Made by a program: the position numbers and the translations under genes
Origin: Lepiota brunneoincarnata
Taxonomy: Eukaryota; Basidiomycota; Agaricomycetes; Agaricales; Agaricaceae
Assembly: GCA_023014365.1 (NCBI GenBank)
Contig: JAEBUN010000016.1
Location: 744,001-808,000 of the forward strand
Length of the DNA stretch: 64,000 bases
Direction: 5' to 3'
Part shown: piece after piece, positions 31,962 through 42,626 of the stretch
Position numbering within the stretch: the stretch's first letter is position 1
Layout of the letters: each line of letters begins with the position of its first letter
The notes under the pieces: model-generated
Databases searched by the model: none
What the model saw: the letters and a program-made list of their open reading frames with translations, nothing else
What the model was told of the DNA's origin: nothing

Positions 31962-33863
31962 ATGCCTCCGAAGAAGTTCTCAGCCCAAGAAACTCCATCA
32001 CCTCCTCCCAAATTGAGAAGTAGAATCTCAGGATCAGGAACCCAAAACCCAGATCCCAGAAGAAATCCTATCCCCACTCAAACACCATCCCCATTTTATC
32101 CTCCATCTCCATTCGACCCGCCCACTCCAAGTACATCAACACATACACAAACAAGTTTTGCTGACAAACTAGCAGAACGACAGAGAATACAACAAGAAAG
32201 AGAATTAAGGGAACACTACAAACAAGAAGAAAGAAGATGCGAACAAGCTGAAAAATACCATGCTAGAGTAGATCCATTAAATGGCTATGAACTTCAAAGA
32301 CTTGAATATGCCCTCAAACAACCAAGAGAACTTTCCAAATCGGAAGAAAACTTACTCACATGCCACAAGTATGCAGTAAATCAAGGAAGAACTCCCCCAG
32401 CAGATAACGACTCAGACGTCTATATAACAGACAACAACCAATCGGATCCCGATCCACAACCACCCGCATTACCTGCGCCAACTGTACCCTTAGCCCTACC
32501 GGCTCCTCCTCTACAACCAACACAACCCCTATCACCACCACCGCCGCTGCCACCTGGACAATTACAAATAATGGCCGCCGCACCTACCCCAAAGGAGTTA
32601 GGACTCCTCAAACCCATCGCCTTCGATGGAACCAGAAGACTCTTTGAAGATTGGATCTTCCAATGCGAAGTTTACGTGCTCACCAATGCGACCACTTACA
32701 ACACCGACCTTGCTAGGACTCTATTTGTCCTTTCAACAATGCAATCAGGAGATGCCCGAGCCTGGGCGAGACAATACCTCCACGAAAGAAACGCCCAAAC
32801 CCAACAAGGGCAACCCATAGCCATGGAATCATGGGACAACTTCACTGCCCGGCTCAGAGCTGACTTCACCCCGGCAGATGAACATGCGTACACGCATACC
32901 AGGCTTCAAACCCTGCACCAAGCAGGTAAACCAATGACTGAGTTCAACTCTCAGTTCAAGGAACTTGTCCATCAATCTGGACTAAACGAAGATTGCACCC
33001 TGATTGATCTATACCGCAAGGCAATCGACCGCCGTATTGCCATGAAGATTGACAAATCGGAAAACCCTCCGACAACCATCGCTGCCTGGTACACCCAAGC
33101 AAACAAACTCGACGACAACTTCTGTCAAATCAATGCCCTCTATGGCACCCCCAGGAACACGTTCCCCCAAAGAAACCAATATCAATCCAACCACGGACCA
33201 AGCCATCCAAACAACGACAACTTCTGTCGAATCAATGCCCTCTATGGCACCCCCAGGAACATGTTCCCCCAAAGAAACCAATATCAATCCAACCACGGAC
33301 CAAGCCATCCAAACAACAATGTACCCTACACACAATTCTACCAAAGGAGTAACGCTCCACGTTTCACCCCACGAGACCCACACACCATGGAAATAGACCA
33401 TGCAACAGTAGAAGAAGGATTCGAAGACCCTTACCCCAAAATACCCCAACCGGAATATGCCAAAGAAAACCCCGCTCAAGAACCATTGGAGCTAGATGTC
33501 ATTGTCACCGGACAACAGATGAAATCGTACCAAAACCAAGAATGCTTCCAATGCGGAGCCAAAGATCATTGGGTCAGCAAATGCCCTCAACCACTGCCAG
33601 CTAGACGCTTCCCAGGAATGCGTACTAATCCCCCTCGCCCTGCAAGAAACCCCAATCGTCCCTTCCCTGGACAACAAAATACCTGTCCCGGATTTCCAAA
33701 CCGGAACGCACAACAATCACCACAACGCAAGTATTCCCTTGCCGTCGCAGAAGTTGCATCTCAGATGCGCCAGATGGTCGATGATCTTGATCCTGAACTC
33801 CAACAAGAACTCCACTCCACACTAGCCGAGGACCTGGAGATGCATCCATTTCAGGATTTTTAA
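31962..33863 (+). CDS. B2 gag, intact
   Basis: 633 codons from ATG 31962 (MPPKKFSAQE). Pro-rich N-terminus; a highly charged helical part (residues about 65-130, AERQRIQQERELREHYKQ); a Pro-rich linker; a capsid-like domain (from about 210: LLKPIAFDGTRRLFEDWIFQ, LRADFTPADEHAYTHTRLQ); a 34-residue tandem duplication near 385-453; and one zinc knuckle (CFQCGAKDHWVSKC, CX2CX4HX4C) near 525. Ends HPFQDF. Forms the virus-like particle and packages RNA in this family. The only long gag in the window without stops. Confidence 0.9.
   Translation: MPPKKFSAQETPSPPPKLRSRISGSGTQNPDPRRNPIPTQTPSPFYPPSPFDPPTPSTSTHTQTSFADKLAERQRIQQERELREHYKQEERRCEQAEKYHARVDPLNGYELQRLEYALKQPRELSKSEENLLTCHKYAVNQGRTPPADNDSDVYITDNNQSDPDPQPPALPAPTVPLALPAPPLQPTQPLSPPPPLPPGQLQIMAAAPTPKELGLLKPIAFDGTRRLFEDWIFQCEVYVLTNATTYNTDLARTLFVLSTMQSGDARAWARQYLHERNAQTQQGQPIAMESWDNFTARLRADFTPADEHAYTHTRLQTLHQAGKPMTEFNSQFKELVHQSGLNEDCTLIDLYRKAIDRRIAMKIDKSENPPTTIAAWYTQANKLDDNFCQINALYGTPRNTFPQRNQYQSNHGPSHPNNDNFCRINALYGTPRNMFPQRNQYQSNHGPSHPNNNVPYTQFYQRSNAPRFTPRDPHTMEIDHATVEEGFEDPYPKIPQPEYAKENPAQEPLELDVIVTGQQMKSYQNQECFQCGAKDHWVSKCPQPLPARRFPGMRTNPPRPARNPNRPFPGQQNTCPGFPNRNAQQSPQRKYSLAVAEVASQMRQMVDDLDPELQQELHSTLAEDLEMHPFQDF
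33120..33323 (+). repeat. 102-bp in-frame tandem duplication in B2 gag
   Basis: Two nearly identical 102-bp units (starting 33120 and 33222) encode INALYGTPRN..FPQRNQY-type repeats of 34 residues. B1 has a single unit, so the duplication is private to B2 or its recent ancestor. Confidence 0.85.
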
Positions 33864-33949
33864 AAAGGAATGCTGTCAACTGATGTGCCCCTGCACGTTC
33901 CAGAACTCAGAAGGACATTTTGTACTCTCACTCCCAGAAGGACATTTTC

Positions 33950-36900
33950 TCAATAAACTCTGTACAATTATGACTATCCCCAAATAAACGATCCCTTTTC
34001 TTACCCATCAAGATTTGGAGTGAACAGACATCAAAACCTGTGGCCATCACTGCCCTGATAGGTTCAGGAGCCCAAGGGAACTGCATCTCCTATAAAGTCA
34101 TTGAACGACATGGTTATCAAAACAAATGGCTGGACCACCCTATTCCTCTCAGCAACATTGACAGAACTGACAATCAACATGGCAAGATCCATGAATACAT
34201 CAAAATCAGAACCATCATCGATGGAAGAGATTGCATGCTAGAAGCATACATCACAAACACTGGTGAGAAGGACCTCATCATCGGATTTCCCTGGTTGGAA
34301 CAATACAATCCCAACATCAACTGGAAGACCAAGACATTCTCTTGGAAACCCCAAATCAATCACCAAGACTTTTCCAAACTCCTCAGAACCCTATGACGAC
34401 CTGTTGAACTCAATTCCATCGCCATGGACATAATGGCTGGAAAAACCTCCCAACCCAAGGAAAACCCTGAAGAATACGTCAACCTGTCAAACGTTGATCT
34501 CAATACCTTCTCTTTAGAAAGAGAAATGAACCCAATGCTTCTAACCCCATTAGAAGTAAATGCCAAAGTGACACATGCCACAACACTCCACAATGAGCAA
34601 CACAACCCAACAAAATCGGCAACCCAAAAAGGGAAACAACCAGAATCAAACAAAGAACCACCCGAGATTCCTCAGAGATTTGCCCGATGGGCTAAAATAT
34701 TCAACAAGAAAGCCTCCGAACAATTCCCACCATCAAGAATGTTTGATCACGAAATCAAACTAAAACCGACATTCAAAGCAAAATCAATGAAACCTTATCA
34801 AGTGGCACCTGCCAAAGAAAAAGCATTAAAAGAATTTATAGATGAAAACCTCCGAAAAGGGTACATCTGCCCCTCAAAATCCCCTATGACATCACCCTTC
34901 TTCTTTGTTGCCAAGAAAGGAGGAGACCTCCAACCCTGCCAAGACTATCATTATCTAAATGATCACACCATCAAAAATGCCTACCCAATCCCCATGATTT
35001 CCTCTATCATGGATAAACTCAAAGGAGCTAAGTATTTCACTAAGCTCGACATCTGCCTAGGATACAATAACATCAGAATCAAAGATGGCGATCAATGGAA
35101 AGCAGCGTTCAAGACTCCCATGGGTCTTTTCGAACCAACTGTCATGTTTTTCGGACTCTGCAATAGTCCTGCAACATTCCAACACATGATGGACACATTA
35201 TTCTCCAAAATAATGGAGAAAGGAGGAATCATCATCTACATGGATGATATCCTAATCTATGGTAAAACCCAGGAAGAAACCAACTGACTTATGGAAAAAG
35301 TACTGCAGATCCTGCAGGAAAACAACCTCTATCTCAAAATGGAGAAATGCGAGTTCAACAAACAACGACTTGAATATCTCGGCATGATCATCACACTAGA
35401 CAAGATCAAAATGGATCCTGGAAAACTCAAGGGAATAGAAGACTGGCCAGTGCCAAAAACAGTCCAGACACATTCGGAAATTCCTCGGATTCTGTAACTT
35501 CTACCGGAAGTTCATCCACAGCTACTCCCACCACACCAAACCCCTGAACCAACTCCTTTCCAAATCAAACAAATTCAAATGGAAAGAAGAACAACAGAAA
35601 GCATTTGAAATGCTCAAAAACGAATTCCTAAAAGAACCGGTACTCCTCATGCCTGACTCCACAAAACCCTTCGAAATAGAAGCCAATGCTTCCAAATTTG
35701 CATCAGGAGCTGTCCTGTATCAACATGACATCAACGGAATACGGAAACCCGTATCATTCTATTCAAAGACATTTGGACCAGCGGAACGCAACTACGATAT
35801 CTACGACAGGGAACTCCTCACTATTATCCAAGCCCTCGAAGAATGGCGCCACTACCTCCTTGGCAGCCCTCACACTATCCGTATCAGAACTGACCACCAA
35901 AACCTCATGTACTGGCGCAAACCTCAGAAAATCAACCACCGACAAGCATGATGGGTACAGACCCTCACCGACTACAACTTCAAATTAGAACATGTCCCAG
36001 GATCAAGGATTCCTGGACCAGACGCTCTATCAAGACATCCAGACCACATCCCTGATGAGGATAACGACAACAAAGACATCACCATGCTTCCAAACAACCT
36101 TTTTGTCGCCACCACTGACATAGAAGATCAAAACCTGATCACAATACTCCCAGAACATCTCTTTATCGCCACCATCGATATGGAACTCCAAGAAAGAATC
36201 ATGGAATCACCCAAATACAATGCTAGAACCACCGAAGCATTCAAACTCCTGAAGGAAACCCACCCTAACGCCGCCGATAAAGACTTCGGAACAGTTCCAA
36301 CCCCAAATGGTTCACTCCTCATGTTCCAAGAACATGTCATCATTCCAGAAGACCTTCAACTCAGACGCAATGTTATTGCAAGATACCACGACCACCCTAC
36401 ATGTGGCCACCCTGGAGAACAGGAAACATACCGCCTTGCCAAGAAAGAAGTTTATTGGCCAGGAATGTCGATGTTCATAAAGAACTATGTCAAAGGCTGT
36501 CCAGAATGTCAACAACACAAGATCATACGCAGACCGGACCATGCACCAACTCAACCGATCCCTCCATCATCCTCCAAATGCCCATTTGCCCAGATCTCAT
36601 GGGATCTTATCACCGGTCTACCGCCTAGCGCCGGCCATAACACAATATTGTCCATGGTGGACCACAGCCTTACGAAGGGGGTAATTTTCATCCCAACATC
36701 AGATCGATCAAACACCGATGACATCGGACTGATTATTAATAGAAAAGATCTTCACAAGATTCGGATTACCTGACAAAATCATATCAGATCGAGACCCCAG
36801 ATTCGCTGCCAACTCCCTCCGACAACTGGCCAAACATCTAAACATCCAACAGGCATTCTCAACTGCATACCATCCCCAGACAGATGGTTCCACCGAACGA

Positions 36901-37702
36901 TACAATCAGGAAATCGAAACCTACCTCGCCATATACTGCACCAGAAACCCTCTTGACTGGTCAGAAACCCTCCCTATTGCTGAATTCACACACAACTCCA
37001 AAATACATGCCTCAAGGCAGAAATCCCCATTTGAACTAATCATGGGATACAACCCTCCACCGATACCCACGGTAATGGAAACATCAAACTTTCCATCAGT
37101 AGACGAAATGCATCAGACTCCTTGATGATGCCAGAAAAGAAGCACATGCGGCACATCAACTCTCCGCCGATATTATGAAACAAAGAACCAGAAGAACTGT
37201 CAAACCCCTTGAAACACATCAAAAAGTATGGCTAGAAGCCAAAAACCTCAAACTCCCCTTCATTTCCAACAAAATATCCCCAAAACGACTAGGACCTTTC
37301 CTTATCTCAGAAGTCTTATCACCACTCACCTACAAACTAAAACTTCCAATCAAATGGAAAAATACACCCGATATTCCACAGAAACCTTCTAACCCCATAT
37401 ACCGAAACAGAAGCATATGGATCTCATCCAACTCCACCACCACCAGACATCATCAATGAAGAAGAAGAATATGAAATAGAAGCTATTCTAAATCACCGCC
37501 AACACCACGGAAAACTCCAATACTACGTCAAATGGAAAGGATACTCCCACACGGAGAACGAATGGATCACCGATGAAACACTCCACGCAAACACTGAAGA
37601 ATACTTAACTGAGTATAAAGAAGCTCATGGAATTCTCCAGAAAGAACAGGAACCCACCAGAACCAACCAAAGACAACTTCGCTCCCACACCAAACCTACT
37701 TA
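33950..37702 (+). pseudogene. B2 pol, mostly open but interrupted
   Basis: Protease reads LIGSGAQGN: the catalytic Asp codon is GGT (34061-34063). A TGA follows at 34396. RT is open from 34424 to 35287 with KGYICPSKSP, LDICLGYNN, FFGLCNSPATFQ and IIIYMDDILIYG (intact YMDD), then a TGA where CGA is expected. RNase H with IEANASKFASGAVLYQ and TDHQNL. The integrase zinc module (H..H, KGCPECQQHK), D (SWDLITGLPPS) and E regions (YHPQTDGSTERYN) are split by a frameshift near 36735. The chromodomain (YYVKWKGYSHTENEW) lies near 37500-37600, after a further frame change. Ends at TAA 37700-37702. Confidence 0.88.
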
Positions 37703-37718
37703 AAGATGCCCATGAACC

Positions 37719-38675
37719 TTGACCTCACTCGCCCCCAAACTACTCCCCCTTTTTCAACAACACCCTCACCAACTTCCTCATCATCTTCCAGTCGTCATCA
37801 TAAACAATGCAAGTGTCGAACATACTACACTTCAGACAACTCCCGTTCCAGCCCTGTCTCCCTACACCCCTTCTCACACCTTCGCCACAACATACACCTC
37901 CCTCAGGGACGAGACCCCCGACCCCAACAACACCCCAGAACCAACAGCCACCCCAGCCACCTCCCTTAGATACCATACAGCTGGAGTACGATCATATGGA
38001 CCAGATCACCCTTCTGATGGAGATCTGCACAAGGCTGCCACTGACGGAACCTTTACAACTAAATTGGAACATACTTCAATTTCAGAATACGACCGACAAC
38101 TCTGGTACAACTATACCCACCACATACGACAGACTAAGGCTCTTGCTACTGCGTACAATACGCAATGTGCCTGGGCAGAATCACTCGAGCAACTTCTCCA
38201 CTCAAGATCGGGCCTCATGTCCAAGGTGTCGAAGAACCTACCCAAACGAGATGAGGTACATACCTCGCAGCCCCCCACCGCAACCATCCCCACCACTACC
38301 ACGATGACCACTGCCACAATCATCACCACCATCCCCAACAAGGGAAGAAAGCCCACCAGTATCAGAAATCCCTTCAGACTTCTCACCCCCACCAAGAACA
38401 CCACCCACACCGTCGCCAGTAACAACGTCCCGATTCGGAACTCCCCCAATCCCGTTCACTCACAAACCAACCCCCAAACCACTGACAGATCAGTCTGTAT
38501 CCAATGCAGACACACAGGACACTGGGCCATGGATTGCCCCCAATTTGCCTGCCTCGGATGCAAGCAATATGCCCCAGGGCATTACTCATATGACTGCATC
38601 AAGTATAGATGCCCCCACTGCGCCATTTTCCAACCACGCCATAAACGGACCAAATGCCCAAGTCGAAAGACTTGA
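37719..38675 (+). CDS. B2 ORF3: three zinc-knuckle protein
   Basis: 318 codons in this frame. The true N-terminus by comparison with B1 is MPMNLDL at 37706, one frame away, so a single-base change near 37790 has split it. Conserved helical middle (YDRQLWYNYTHHIRQTKAL) and three complete knuckles at the C-terminus: CIQCRHTGHWAMDC (CX2CX4HX4C), CLGCKQYAPGHYSYDC and CPHCAIFQPRHKRTKC (both CX2CX6HX4C). Follows pol by 16 nt. Function unknown; RNA or DNA binding is inferred from the knuckles. Confidence 0.65.
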   Translation: MTSLAPKLLPLFQQHPHQLPHHLPVVIINNASVEHTTLQTTPVPALSPYTPSHTFATTYTSLRDETPDPNNTPEPTATPATSLRYHTAGVRSYGPDHPSDGDLHKAATDGTFTTKLEHTSISEYDRQLWYNYTHHIRQTKALATAYNTQCAWAESLEQLLHSRSGLMSKVSKNLPKRDEVHTSQPPTATIPTTTTMTTATIITTIPNKGRKPTSIRNPFRLLTPTKNTTHTVASNNVPIRNSPNPVHSQTNPQTTDRSVCIQCRHTGHWAMDCPQFACLGCKQYAPGHYSYDCIKYRCPHCAIFQPRHKRTKCPSRKT

Positions 38676-39075
38676 TATGCCCCTTATTCCAGAAATCCAG
38701 CAACCCGTCCCTCAACCACTCCCACAACTCATCATAGATATATCAACCTCACCCACAACAATTATTACAAGGAATGCTACGACGATGTGGCCAAATCAAA
38801 CATTACAGGAGAACCATGCGGTTTGTTCTGAAGAAAACCCAACCACCCCACCAGAAGAAAGAATAGAAAGTCCCCACTTCAGATGCCTACTATACGACAT
38901 TTTCTATCTGGGACAACCTCCATCCCCAGAAACCACCACTATACTCGATCTCCACAGAACTCCCACTCCCACTTTCTCTCCTGTCATTCCTCCCAGACCA
39001 GACTCCACCGACCAAACTCAGATTGAATATTACAAACCAAATTACTTAGCCAAATACCCAGAAGAAGGAAATTAA
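38545..39075 (+). CDS. B2 ORF4, +1 overlap with ORF3
   Basis: 176 codons ending 37 nt before the 3' LTR; overlaps ORF3 by 131 nt with the same +1 offset as in B1. Shares the RIESPHFRCLLYDIFYLGQ block and the YYKPNYLAKYPEEGN end. Pro-rich. No recognised domain. Confidence 0.5.
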   Translation: MPASDASNMPQGITHMTASSIDAPTAPFSNHAINGPNAQVERLDMPLIPEIQQPVPQPLPQLIIDISTSPTTIITRNATTMWPNQTLQENHAVCSEENPTTPPEERIESPHFRCLLYDIFYLGQPPSPETTTILDLHRTPTPTFSPVIPPRPDSTDQTQIEYYKPNYLAKYPEEGN

Positions 39076-39497
39076 CAAGTTGTATGGAAAACAACTCTAG
39101 AAACGGACCTAATGTTATCAAAATTCCATCAGAAGGACAGTTATGTTTAGCTATATTTCCCATGTCACTATGAAACTATCAGTAGTGAACATCAGAAGGA
39201 CGATTCTTACCACATGCCTCATGTTTCTTATCTCTGACTCATAGTTACCTTGGTCCGGACTATTGTAGTAGGAGTACAGCCACACTCAGAAGTATATAAG
39301 GATACAGTACAATACCTTGTATCCTTATCTTAGTGTTATACAGTTCTTGCCTCCTATATCTCTTTGCCCTTAAAACTGGCTGGACTATAGTGCTCCGTCA
39401 TCTCCAAGTCATGCTCAGTAGGACAGGACCAAGTCTGTATAGACATCCTGTGTCGAATCCTGTGCTACTCAAGAGCAAACCCCTAACCCGGGTAACA

Positions 39498-40003
39498 GGT
39501 GGTTTTCTTTTGTACATCATTTTGAACGATCAGAGTACCTCAACACATTCAGTATATCAGTAGAGCAGAGTAGAGTAGAGGGTGAGCAAGAGATAAGCAG
39601 CAGAGTATCTTAGTGTTTTGTTACCTGGGTTAGGGGTTCGCTCTTGAGTAGCACAGAGTTCGGCACAGGATGTCTATACAGACTTGGTCCTGTCCTACTA
39701 AGCGTGACTTGGAGATGACGGAGTACTATAGTCCAGCTGGTTTAGAGGCAAAGAGTTATAGGAGGCAAGAACTGTATAACACTAAGATAAGGATACAAGG
39801 TAATGTACTGTATCCTTATATACTTCTAAGTGTGGCTGTACTCCTACTATAATAGTCCAGACCAGAGTAACTGTGAGTCAGAGATAAGAAACATGAGGCA
39901 TATACTAAGAATAGTCCTTCTGATGTACACTACTGATGGTTTCATAGTGACATGGGAATGTAAACTAAAAATAACCATCCTTCTGATAAGACTTCTGATA
40001 ACA
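39498..40003 (-). mobile_element. B1 leader start and 5' LTR beyond the B2 insertion
   Basis: After the GGTGG duplication the sequence is the reverse complement of the leader seen in B2 at 31591-31720. The B1 5' LTR then lies at 39619-40003. This proves that B2 inserted into the B1 leader rather than beside B1. Confidence 0.9.
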
Positions 40004-40673
40004 ATCTGGGGATGTCTACCAGTGTCGAGAAGGCAGGGGGAGTGCTGGGTTGAGGCATGGATATGATTATTGTGTTGAAATTCAGCCAGTGGGAGGAGAT
40101 CTAGCCAGTCATCCTGCCTCTTGTTGACAAAGATCCGAAGGTATTGGTCTAATTCTTGATTAACCCTTTCAGTTTGACCATCTGCTTGGGGGTGCCATGC
40201 AGTCATGCTCGCTACCTTAATTCCTAGCTTCTGGTAAAGTTCCTTAGTGAACTCTGTGACAAACTGGGGGCCTCTGTTGGACACCACCTGTTTGGGGAGC
40301 CCATGGAATTTCCATACATTGTGCAGGAATAGCTGAGCAGCTCCTTCTGCTGTCACTGTGGTGTGCATGGGGATGAAATAGGCTTGCTTGGAGGCCAAAC
40401 AACTATGGTCATCTCAGCATCATACCTAGCCAAAGGGGGAAGCTCTACAATAAAGTCAATGCTGATGGTATCCCATTGGGACTCAGGAATAGGCAAGGAG
40501 TGAAGTTCTCCAGTAGGGTGGTGATGGTGGGGCTTCATTCTGAGGCATAAGTCACATGTGGAGACATACTGACTGATGAAGCAAGACATCTGCCACCACC
40601 AGTAATTTTGGGAGACCAATTCAAGTGTCTTCCAACAACCTGCATGTCCACCAATCAGGGAATTGTGGTAGAG

Positions 40674-41326
40674 TGTCATATCCATGCCAAGTATGAGCCT
40701 AATCATTAGACTTTGGCTTCTCAACTCCACCCAGTTCCACACAAGAACCCTCTGACTTGGCCCCAACTTACTCCAACCACAACCCATTGCCCTGATCACA
40801 CAGTCACCTCTGCACGTGCTGTGGTCACCTGATCCTCGGTGACTTTACTTTTGGTTTCTCCATTCTTTGTCCATGACTAGGACACATCATCAGTCTCCAT
40901 ACCCATACCAGTTTCCATTCTGTTTGTAATCTGTTTGTAATCTGTTTGTAACCATATTGGTCTCCACTTTGCTCCATCCATAGTTAGTACAAGTCATAAT
41001 TTGTAAGACCTGCAGTATATATACTGTAGGTACTTGGCTTGTACTCTTCAGTCTGATAATCAAATCGAGCAGCAGACCAGCTCCCTGTTCCATATCCTCC
41101 TCTCTCTCTGCCTCACTCCACTTTGGCTCTGACCTCCTGAAATACAGACTAGGACAGTAGGAGGGCACAGCACATAAGCTGAGGCCACAAGTCCAACCCC
41201 CCATCCGAAGTACTCTGCCTTGGTCCCAAAGTCTACATACTGACTTTGCCCTGTCCCCCAGGTATCTTGTATTAAGGATACCACCCTGACCCTCCACTTC
41301 AGTCCTGACCCACACTGGCTCTAACA
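40674..41326. mobile_element. Solo family-D LTR in C1, TSD TAGAG
   Basis: 653 bp, TGTCATATCC...GGCTCTAACA, flanked by TAGAG at 40669-40673 and 41327-41331. Contains TATATATAC and three 11-bp units CTGTTTGTAAT near 40920-40950. LTR orientation is not established. Confidence 0.93.
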
Positions 41327-41444
41327 TAGAGGGCCACAATGCAGCATTGGAGGTTATTGCTGTTCAGGATGTAGATCCAGCCTTAGAATAATAACAGTCC
41401 ATCTGCATTAGACCACTCAGATGAGTGTATGGTTTTAGAGGAGG

Positions 41445-42142
41445 TGTTATGAACAGTCCAGACCGGGAGGAACAAGAACTATTGTTCGACTTTACAAGAT
41501 GGGTACAGGAGACTACAGACCAATTACGGGCACAAGAATATGAAGACGAGGAAGGGGAATATTACACCGCCATGCAGGACCTGGCGAGAGAAGCAGGAAT
41601 GGAGATAACCTTGGAGGATATATTGGAATACCCCGAGGACGAGAGAGATAACCATGGATCAACTGACCCAACCTCCGATACGGATGGAAGCACTGAGAGA
41701 ATGGAGAGCGAGAACGGAGAGGACTCCATGGAGATACAATTGGGAGAAGAAGATTATGAGTCAGAGGAAAGCGATGGAACATCGCACAGCAGTAGCAAGA
41801 GTACTGACTCATTGTAATATAAATAACACTAGGATGCCATCAGCCAGGATGTGCATCATGGTCAGGACTGCGCATGACCAGTAGAACAGCCAAGTAACCT
41901 ATAACGAGTATATAGCACCTCATAGGTATATAAGGCCTGTACAAGTAGAGATTAAAGCCCTAAGCTTTAATCTTGTTAACAGCGGTCGTTTACCTCTCTG
42001 CCTTAACTTGGCATCTTCCCTCGTTATCTCATTGAGCGCGATCCACTAAGCTCTATAAGGCCAACCGTCTCGGACACCTTGTAGAGTGATTGAAGGCCGT
42101 CTCCAGTTATCCTCGGATACAGAAGGAGCACGGATCATAACA
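41445..42142 (+). mobile_element. Solo family-A LTR in C1, TSD GGAGG
   Basis: 698 bp, TGTTATGAACAG...GGATCATAACA, flanked by GGAGG at 41440-41444 and 42143-42147. It is the best-preserved copy of the family: intact U3 frame, TATATAAGG near 41927-41935, and a perfect inverted repeat AGATTAAAGC/GCTTTAATCT just downstream, which includes the predicted self-priming sequence. Confidence 0.94.
41449..41817 (+). CDS. LTR-encoded acidic U3 ORF (family A), intact copy
   Basis: 122 codons from the ATG 5 nt into the LTR to TAA at 41817. MNSPDREEQELLFDFTRWVQ start, conserved AREAGMEITLEDILEYPED core, acidic/Ser-rich second half (LGEEDYESEESDG) and TDSL end. Ends about 110 nt before the TATA box, so it is wholly in U3. 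In a complete element it would be present in the 3' part of genomic RNA. Two of five copies in the window are fully open and two have only a codon-6 TGA. No homology recognised. Confidence 0.5.
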   Translation: MNSPDREEQELLFDFTRWVQETTDQLRAQEYEDEEGEYYTAMQDLAREAGMEITLEDILEYPEDERDNHGSTDPTSDTDGSTERMESENGEDSMEIQLGEEDYESEESDGTSHSSSKSTDSL

Positions 42143-42626
42143 GGAGGACTCCTTGAGCCTATGAGCCAAATTCATAACTGCCTCTTCTGCAATCTCAGAG
42201 TGATTGCCTGCCCAGATGTCGCATAGAATGGCTTGTTCTTTGCCAGTGGCTTGAATTCCTTTGAGGGCTTGGATCGTGAACTTCTCCCTGGTCAAGAGGA
42301 TGACATCTTCATTGTCACAATCTCCAGGGCCATAGTCTGCACAATGGGACAACACATCAGCTTTCCCCATTGTTTTACCTGGCTGGTGGTGAAGCTTGAA
42401 GTTGAAGTGAGCCAAGACAAGTGACTAGTGAGCTTGGCAGCAATTAAGCTTTTTAGCTGTCATGAAATACTCTAGGTTTTGGTGGTCTGACCAGATTTCC
42501 ACAGTGTGGGGGGCACCTTCTAAGAAGTGCTGCCACTCCTCAAGTGCCTGGATGATTGCCAGCATTTCCTTGTTGTGAATCTCATAGTTTTGTTGTGCCT
42601 GGTCCAGGGATTTAGAATAGAATGCC

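Larger units (their letters stand above)
31206..39497 (+). mobile_element. Chromovirus B2 (Ty3/gypsy), full length, youngest element, TSD GGTGG
   Basis: LTRs 31206-31590 and 39113-39497 (385 bp each), flanked by GGTGG at 31201-31205 and 39498-39502. By hand count the LTRs differ at about 7 sites, all transitions, half of the B1 figure. Order: 5' LTR, self-priming site, leader ORF, gag (intact), pol (a few stops and frameshifts), ORF3, ORF4, 3' LTR. Same family as its host B1 but opposite orientation. Richer in CpG than B1, consistent with less deamination. Not autonomous: protease Asp is changed and pol is interrupted. Confidence 0.95.
22827..40003 (-). mobile_element. Chromovirus B1 (Ty3/gypsy), full length, TSD ATCTG
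   Basis: LTRs 22827-23211 and 39619-40003 (385 bp each, minus orientation), flanked by ATCTG at 22822-22826 and 40004-40008. Hand comparison of the LTRs gives about 14 differences. Minus-strand order: 5' LTR, self-priming site, leader ORF (split by B2), gag, pol with chromodomain, ORF3, overlapping ORF4, 3' LTR. It carries a solo family-A LTR between RNase H and integrase and the whole of B2 in its leader. It interrupts the integrase of C1. Confidence 0.93.
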
